Source of the DNA: Odontesthes bonariensis
Lineage: Eukaryota > Chordata > Actinopteri > Atheriniformes > Atherinopsidae
Assembly: GCF_027942865.1 (NCBI RefSeq)
Contig: NC_134522.1
Coordinates: 6,912,849 to 6,976,848, forward strand
Length of the DNA stretch: 64,000 nt
Direction: 5' to 3'
Of this stretch, positions 24,101 to 33,100 are shown one piece after another. A program made the position numbers and the translations under genes. Numbering within the stretch: the first letter of the stretch is position 1; the number at the start of each line of letters is the position of its first letter. Under the pieces are notes generated by a model. It saw only the letters and a program-made list of their open reading frames with translations. It did no database searches and was not told the DNA's origin.

Positions 24101-27100
24101 GTAAAAAACGAGTGAATAGCTCAAGGGGCTATCCATGGCTGATCGCGTCCTTGTACCTGCTGTGGCAGTCCGAGATTCGTCTGAAACGCACACGCCGTCG
24201 TGTCTGGGTCAGTGACATCATCCGGTGGTGCATTCAGCTCGGATAATTTCATCGCCTTCTCCAGGAGTTGCGTCTGGATGACGGCCGCCTCCAGCGGCAC
24301 CCCAGGCCCACCAGGACCCAGCCCGACGACCCGCTTGGGAGGACCGGCGCCTGCAGCCGGCGTCCCGCCGAGAGATCACGGCACCGATCCTCCCGAGCAG
24401 GCCACCAAACTGGGTCCCGGCGAGCCCGAAACACCGCTGGAAGCGGCCGCCACGGGAGGATCGGTGCCGTGATCTCTCGGCGGGACGCCGGCTGCAGGCG
24501 CTCCGCAGCTGGGCCGAGAGATCGCGGCGCCGGTCCTCCATGAGTTCCGTCTGGATGACGGCCGCCTCCAGCGGCACCCCAGGCCCACCAGGACCCAGCC
24601 CGACGACCCGCTCGGGAGGACCGGCGCCGCGATCTCTCGGCAGGACACCATGCCACAGGCGCCCCGCAGCTGAAACGGAGCCGCAGGAGGTCTGAGCTGG
24701 TTACAAAGTTGCATGATGACAGCAGCGCCGCGGTAGTCTATTACCGCTCAAAGTGTGGTCCCGTGACGGAGCTCTCCTTCTTTTTCTTCTTCTTCGTTCT
24801 TCTTCTTATTATTATTATACATATTTTTCTTTATGTCAGTCCAGAGAGATTCGGGGCTGAAGCCCCGAATGACCAGGTCTCTCGACGCGCATGGCTTGAC
24901 ACATACCGCCTGCCGTAGTTCAAGAAGGCGCTAGAGAGCAAATTCATTCGACTTTGCAAAATAAAATTGCACCACTAGATGGGGGAAGAAATTACATAAT
25001 GTCCCTTTAACATTGGACAACAAACCTTAAAAATTTGAGTTTAAAAATTTGTGGCCTCGTTGACCGTTTTAGTGAAATAAAGTGTTCAAAAATAGAATTT
25101 AAAACAAGTTCTGGCCTGCCGGGAGCATCGCTGTCAACATTAACTGCTGAAAAAGCAGGAGTTCCACGGGTGGAAACAACGTGGTTTCCTATTAGTAATT
25201 AAATGAACACAGCAGTCCACCATCTTTCTTTTATTTAACCGGCTCGGGCTTCATAAAACAAACCGACATGAGGTCGAATTAAGTGTGTTGGCATCGGCTT
25301 TCGGGACCGTTTCTAAGAGCACTTTGATTAGATGTGCATTAGATATTAGATTTCTCTCCGAGTTCACTGGAGCCCTGAGTCTTCTTTCTGCATCAACAGC
25401 CGACGTTTGCAGACCAGAGCGTAAACAGACCGATGAGTTTGCATAAACAGATGCAGACAGCACACACACACACACACGGACAGAGGCAGTTTGTTCTCCT
25501 GTTTATCTCCCCAGCTGCTTCCTGTCACAGGTGGTCATTTCCAGCCTGGCGACACAGCTAATGTAATCATCCAATTAGAGGGCGGGCAGTGAGTTCAGCT
25601 CATTTCCTGCCCGTCTCATGCTCCGCTCGCCTCATTCTGTCTTCCATCACAAAAAAAAACGACTCGATTAAGGCTTAAGACGGCCTTAAAGGACCATTTC
25701 GGTCGTTTACAACATCCAGCTGTATTGCCCAATCTACCCATGATTTAGCCATAGCAAAGATGCAAAAAAATGTCATCCGACCCTGACAGTGTTGCTTGCA
25801 CGGAGATTTCGGACTGACAACATAGCCATGGGGGCATGGATTTATATTGTGTTTTAAACGCTATTTTTATACCTCTCCTACAGCTCCAAACAACATAACA
25901 CTTACGTGGTAGTGAGTAGAGGGTCCCTAAAGCCAAACCGAAGTGTCCCGAGGTCTTCATGTGGTCGCATAGAGAGTCCAGAATGAATTTAATCAAGCCA
26001 GTACCTGCTCTCAATCAGAGCCTCTTCCGTCAACAGGAGGCTATCTCACGCGAGACATCACGTGAGTCCGTAGTTGATTACCGAGTGTGGAGTAACTCGC
26101 TCTGGAAAGTCACAATTTCGTTGCCGTTCTTTTTACAAACATAGTCCAGTATTTCTTTCGAAAGTGAAATGAAGTTGTATGCAACAGCAAAGCCTAGCTT
26201 ACTAACAGGTTGGAATTTTGAAATGTCACGTGACGTGATGTCTCGCGTGAGATAGCCTCCTGTTGACGGAAGAGGCTCCGATTGAGAGCAGGTACTGGCT
26301 TGATTAAATTCATTCTGGACTCTCTATGCGACCACATGAAGACCTCGGGACACTTCGGTTTGGCTTTAGGGACCCTCTACTCACTACCACGTAAGTGTTA
26401 TGTTGTTTGGAGCTGTAGGAGAGGTATAAAAATAGCGTTTAAAACACAATATAAATCGATGCCCCCATGGCTATGTTGTCAGTCCGAAAGCTCCGTGCAA
26501 GCAACACTGTCAGGGTCGGATGACATTTTTTTGGCGTCTTTGCTATGGCTAAATCATGGGTAGATTGGGCAATACAGCTGGATGTTGTAAACGACCGAAA
26601 TGGTCCTTTAAGTTGGAGAAGGATTCTCACCCGATGCCATTTTAGAAAATGTTACACTTTCTAAAATTCACATTCTGCTCGTTTTTCTTGCTGCCGTCTC
26701 ACGTGTTGCTCGTTTTAAAGGGTCTGAATATGGTTAGATTGCAGTTTTTATCTCATTAATACTCATTAGCAAACATCTGCATCTGTGATAATATGAGCTT
26801 AAATTTATTGGGTGTTTGACGAACGAACTGATGGTTAAATCTGCTGAAATTTGCACATTTTACTGAAACAAAAAGCCACTTTATGTGCATTTTTTCCTGT
26901 CTCCTCTCACGGTTTGGGACCTTCCCTCTCTGCCTGGGCCTTTTCTCGGACAGCTGAGGTGTACATCGGCATGTCGAAACCCGCCGAGGCTACGGCGTGC
27001 ACGCAGGAGGCCGCCAACCTCTTCCCAACGTCTCACAACGTTTTGTACATGAGGGGGCAGATAGCCGAGCTGAAGGGCAACATAGACGAGGCCAAACGCT

Positions 27101-30100
27101 GGTATGAGGAGGCCCTGTCCATCAACCCGACCCATGTCAAGACCATGCAGAGACTGGTAAGACCAGAGGAAACGGGGTTCCTCTTTTATTTATCGGCTCG
27201 GGTTCATTCTGAGTCGTGCATTTACTCGCAGGCGTACAGAACCAGTGGTCCCACAAAACTAAAGAACGTTTTCAGGGTTACATTGAGCGAGAATCTTCTT
27301 TTTAAATGATAAATCACTATATATATTGTTAGAAAGAGGGCTTCTGAATTTTATGATATTTGAAGGATATTTCTGGAACTGTTCAGGGAAGGAGAATGAG
27401 ATAATGAAAAATATTTAATTGGTTGTTGGGAGTGCAAGCTGTAACTTACATTTTGAATACTTTTTTATTATTATTTTATTATTATTATTTATGTTTTTAT
27501 TTACTTATTTATTTTTTATTATTTTCATTATTTCATATTCATTGCACAGTAATTTGCTGTCTAATTACTTTTATTTTTAATCATTTAATTATTTTATTTT
27601 TTTCTGCCATATGTTTTGGCTGTTTGAATTGTTGGATGTTGTTATATTAACATGAAAAACTAATAAATATATGTTTAAATAAATAAATAAACTCACACTA
27701 ACTGTCAGAAATCACCTACTACTCACCATAGAGGAAGTTTGCCATCTTGTAGTGCTGTCCAAATACAAAGTGTTGCCTTATATCGTGCTAAAAAATAACA
27801 GATGGAAGACGAATGCATGAGACTTGATGTGCTAAGTGTGATGTAACTGATGGGAACGGAGCAGAGAATCACAGCACAAGCCGCTCAGAACATTTTGTAT
27901 TTATATGTTTGGTTAAAAGTTTAAATCCATCCCCCAGATTCCTCCTCCAGCTCCTCCAGAGGCCGTTAAGTCGAGTTTACAGATTAAAGCAGGTTAAAAT
28001 ACTATCAGTTTAAGACATTTAATGGATTTTCTTCCACATTTCAGAGGAACTTTTCCATAATCCGGAATGTTTCCACCACCGTGAGCTCCAGTTTTCACGT
28101 TTAATTGTATTTTTTTACACTTAGTTTCTTTAGCTGGGATGTTTTTAAAGGTGTTCGGTGATATTTCAGGGTTTAAATCTGCTGTTGAATTAAGGTTTTT
28201 TCATCTTTTTCAGGGTCTGATTCTGCACCAGCTGCAGCGCTTCAGTCTGTCTGAGAAAGTCCTGAGAGACGCTGTGCAGGTCAACAGGTGCGTTCTTCTC
28301 CTCCTTTCTTCGCCTTATTCATCCTCTACTTCTTTCCTTTTCTTCTCCTCCTTATTCATCCTCTACTTCTTTCCTTTTCTTCGCCTTATTCATCCTCTAC
28401 TTCTTTCCTTTTCTTCACCTTATTCATCCTCTACTTCTTTCCTTTTCTTCACCTTATTCATCCTCTACTTCTTTCCTTTTCTTCACCTTATTCATCCTCT
28501 ACTTCTTTCCTTTTCTTCACCTTATTCATCCTCTACTTCTTTCCTTTTCTTCTTCACCTTATTCATCCTCTACTTCTTTCCTTTTCTTCGCCTTATTCAT
28601 CCTCTACTTCTTTCCTTTTCTTCACCTTATTCATCCTCTACTTCTTTCCTTTTCTTCTTCACCTTATTCATCCTCTACTTCTTTCCTTTTCTTCGCCTTA
28701 TTCATCCTCTACTTCTTTCCTTTTCTTCTTCACCTTATTCATCCTCTACTTCTTTCCTTTTCTTCACCTTATTCATCCTCTACTTCTTTCCTTTTCTTCA
28801 CCTTATTCATCCTCTACTTCACCTTATTCATCCTCTACTTCTTTCCTTTTCTTCTTCACCTTATTCATCCTCTACTTCTTTCCTTTTCTTCACCTTATTC
28901 ATCCTCTACTTCTTTCCTTTTCTTCACCTTATTCATCCTCTACTTCTTTCCTTTTCTTCGCCTTATTCATCCTCTACTTCTTTCCTTTTCTTCTTCACCT
29001 TATTCATCCTCTACTTCTTTCCTTTTCTTCGCCTTATTCATCCTCTACTTCTTTCCTTTTCTTCTTCACCTTATTCATCCTCTACTTCTTTCCTTTTCTT
29101 CACCTTATTCATCCTCTACTTCTTTCCTTTTCTTCGCCTTATTCATCCTCTACTTCTTTCCTTTTCTTCGCCTTATTCATCCTCTACTTCTTTCCTTTTC
29201 TTCGCCTTATTCATCCTCTACTTCTTTCCTTTTCTTCACCTTATTCATCCTCTACTTCTTTCCTTTTCTTCACCTTATTCATCCTCTACTTCTTTCCTTT
29301 TCTTCTTCACCTTATTCATCCTCTACTTCTTTCCTTTTCTTCGCCTTATTCATCCTCTACTTCTTTCCTTTTCTTCTTCACCTTATTCATCCTCTACTTC
29401 TTTCCTTTTCTTCTTCACCTTATTCATCCTCTACTTCTTTCCTTTTCTTCACCTTATTCATCCTCTACTTCTTTACTTTTCTTCGCCTTATTCATCCTCT
29501 ACTTCTTTCCTTTTCTTCGCCTTATTCATCCTCTACTTCTTTCCTTTTCTTCGCCTTATTCATCCTCTACTTCTTTCCTTTTCTTCGCCTTATTCATCCT
29601 CTACTTCTTTCCTTTTCTTCACCTTATTCATCCTCTACTTCTTTCCTTTTCTTCGCCTTATTCATCCTCTACTTCTTTCCTTTTCTTCGCCTTATTCATC
29701 CTCTACTTCTTTCCTTTTCTTCACCTTATTCATCCTCTACTTCTTTCCTTTTCTTCACCTTATTCATCCTCTACTTCTTTCCTTTTCTTCTTCACCTTAT
29801 TCATCCTCTACTTCTTTCCTTTTCTTCTTCACCTTATTCATCCTCTACTTCTTTCCTTTTCTTCTTCACCTTATTCATCCTCTACTTCTTTCCTTTTCTT
29901 CGCCTTATTCATCCTCTACTTCTTTCCTTTTCTTCACCTTATTCATCCTCTACTTCTTTCCTTTTCTTCTTCACCTTATTCATCCTCTACTTCTTTCCTT
30001 TTCTTCACCTTATTCATCCTCTACTTCTTTCCTTTTCTTCTTCACCTTATTCATCCTCTACTTCTTTCCTTTTCTTCTTCACCTTATTCATCCTCTACTT

Positions 30101-33100
30101 CTTTCCTTTTCTTCGCCTTATTCATCCTCTACTTCTTTCCTTTTCTTCTTCACCTTATTCATCCTCTACTTCTTTCCTTTTCTTCTTCACCTTATTCATC
30201 CTCTACTTCTTTCCTTTTCTTCGCCTTATTCATCCTCTACTTCTTTCCTTTTCTTCTTCACCTTATTCATCCTCTACTTCTTTCCTTTTCTTCACCTTAT
30301 TCATCCTCTACTTCTTTCCTTTTCTTCTTCACCTTATTCATCCTCTACTTCTTTCCTTTTCTTCACCTTATTCATCCTCTACTTCTTTCCTTTTCTTCGC
30401 CTTATTCATCCTCTACTTCTTTCCTTTTCTTCGCCTTATTCATCCTCTACTTCTTTCCTTTTCTTCGCCTTATTCATCCTCTACTTCTTTCCTTTTCTTC
30501 ACCTTATTCATCCTCTACTTCTTTCCTTTTCTTCACCTTATTCATCCTCTACTTCTTTCCTTTTCTTCACCTTATTCATCCTCTACTTCTTTCCTTTTCT
30601 TCACCTTATTCATCCTCTACTTCTTTCCTTTTCTTCACCTTATTCATCCTCTACTTCTTTCCTTTTCTTCACCTTATTCATCCTCTACTTCTTTCCTTTT
30701 CTTCTTCACCTTATTCATCCTCTACTTCTTTCCTTTTCTTCGCCTTATTCATCCTCTACTTCTTTCCTTTTCTTCTTCACCTTATTCATCCTCTACTTCT
30801 TTCCTTTTCTTCACCTTATTCATCCTCTACTTCTTTCCTTTTCTTCTTCACCTTATTCATCCTCTACTTCTTTCCTTTTCTTCACCTTATTCATCCTCTA
30901 CTTCTTTCCTTTTCTTCGCCTTATTCATCCTCTACTTCTTTCCTTTTCTTCACCTTATTCATCCTCTACTTCTTTCCTTTTCTTCTTCACCTTATTCATC
31001 CTCTACTTCACCTTATTCATCCTCTACTTCTTTCCTTTTCTTCTTCACCTTATTCATCCTCTACTTCTTTCCTTTTCTTCTTCACCTTATTCATCCTCTA
31101 CTTCTTTCCTTTTCTTCGCCTTATTCATCCTCTACTTCTTTCCTTTTCTTCGCCTTATTCATCCTCTACTTCTTTCCTTTTCTTCTTCACCTTATTCATC
31201 CTCTACTTCTTTCCTTTTCTTCGCCTTATTCATCCTCTACTTCTTTCCTTTTCTTCTTCACCTTATTCATCCTCTACTTCTTTCCTTTTCTTCTTCACCT
31301 TATTCATCCTCTACTTCTTTCCTTTTCTTCACCTTATTCATCCTCTACTTCTTTCCTTTTCTTCGCCTTATTCATCCTCTACTTCTTTCCTTTTCTTCTT
31401 CACCTTATTCATCCTCTACTTCTTTCCTTTTCTTCACCTTATTCATCCTCTACTTCTTTCCTTTTCTTCACCTTATTCATCCTCTACTTCTTTCCTTTTC
31501 TTCGCCTTATTCATCCTCTACTTCTTTCCTTTTCTTCTTCACCTTATTCATCCTCTACTTCTTTCCTTTTCTTCACCTTATTCATCCTCTACTTCTTTCC
31601 TTTTCTTCTTCACCTTATTCATCCTCTACTTCTTTCCTTTTCTTCACCTTATTCATCCTCTACTTCTTTCCTTTTCTTCGCCTTATTCATCCTCTACTTC
31701 TTTCCTTTTCTTCACCTTATTCATCCTCTACTTCTTTCCTTTTCTTCACCTTATTCATCCTCTACTTCTTTCCTTTTCTTCACCTTATTCATCCTCTACT
31801 TCTTTCCTTTTCTTCTTCACCTTATTCATCCTCTACTTCTTTCCTTTTCTTCACCTTATTCATCCTCTACTTCTTTCCTTTTCTTCACCTTATTCATCCT
31901 CTACTTCTTTCCTTTTCTTCTTCACCTTATTCATCCTCTACTTCTTTCCTTTTCTTCGCCTTATTCATCCTCTACTTCTTTCCTTTTCTTCGTCTTATTC
32001 ATCCTCTACTTCTTTCCTTTTCTTCGCCTTATTCATCCTCTACTTCTTTCCTTTTCTTCTTCGCCTTATTCATCCTCTACTTCTTTCCTTTTCTTCACCT
32101 TATTCATCCTCTACTTCTTTCCTTTTCTTCACCTTATTCATCCTCTACTTCTTTCCTTTTCTTCACCTTATTCATCCTCTACTTCTTTCCTTTTCTTCAC
32201 CTTATTCATCCTCTACTTCTTTCCTTTTCTTCACCTTATTCATCCTCTACTTCTTTCCTTTTCTTCTTCACCTTATTCATCCTCTACTTCTTTCCTTTTC
32301 TTCGCCTTATTCATCCTCTACTTCTTTCCTTTTCTTCTTCACCTTATTCATCCTCTACTTCTTTCCTTTTCTTCACCTTATTCATCCTCTACTTCTTTCC
32401 TTTTCTTCTTCACCTTATTCATCCTCTACTTCTTTCCTTTTCTTCACCTTATTCATCCTCTACTTCTTTCCTTTTCTTCGCCTTATTCATCCTCTACTTC
32501 TTTCCTTTTCTTCGCCTTATTCATCCTCTACTTCTTTCCTTTTCTTCACCTTATTCATCCTCTACTTCTTTCCTTTTCTTCGCCTTATTCATCCTCTACT
32601 TCTTTCCTTTTCTTCGCCTTATTCATCCTCTACTTCTTTCCTTTTCTTCGCCTTATTCATCCTCTACTTCTTTCCTTTTCTTCGCCTTATTCATCCTCTA
32701 CTTCTTTCCTTTTCTTCACCTTATTCATCCTCTACTTCTTTCCTTTTCTTCGCCTTATTCATCCTCTACTTCTTTCCTTTTCTTCACCTTATTCATCCTC
32801 TACTTCTTTCCTTTTCTTCGCCTTATTCATCCTCTACTTCTTTCCTTTTCTTCACCTTATTCATCCTCTACTTCTTTCCTTTTCTTCACCTTATTCATCC
32901 TCTACTTCTTTCCTTTTCTTCTTCACCTTATTCATCCTCTACTTCTTTCCTTTTCTTCGCCTTATTCATCCTCTACTTCTTTCCTTTTCTTCTTCACCTT
33001 ATTCATCCTCTACTTCTTTCCTTTTCTTCTTCACCTTATTCATCCTCTACTTCTTTCCTTTTCTTCACCTTATTCATCCTCTACTTCTTTCCTTTTCTTC

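Larger units (their letters stand above)
22871..25010. mobile_element. TTAA-flanked 2.1-kb composite element in ttc7b intron 18
   Basis: The element starts TTAAAGGGACACTATGTAAT at 22871 and ends with the near-exact reverse complement at 25010 (one mismatch in the 17-bp repeat AAGGGACACTATGTAAT), flanked by TTAA. No transposase frame is visible. It contains nested material: a U2 snRNA pseudogene (23161-23282), a segment near 23993-24120 (GGTGCGTTCACACCAAACGC) that resembles ends of other teleost DNA transposons, and a very GC-rich block of direct and inverted repeats (24263-24630). It looks like a carrier of successive insertions. Confidence 0.75.

Noticed and set aside
24218-24714. Overlapping Pro/Arg/Gly-rich frames on both strands
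   Set aside because: They come from a GC-rich block of direct and inverted repeats in a mobile element; the same residues recur because the DNA recurs.
25745-26563. Conserved-looking frame starting [15 protein letters not shown] on both strands
   Set aside because: Its double occurrence is explained by the two arms of the palindromic element; no known domain.
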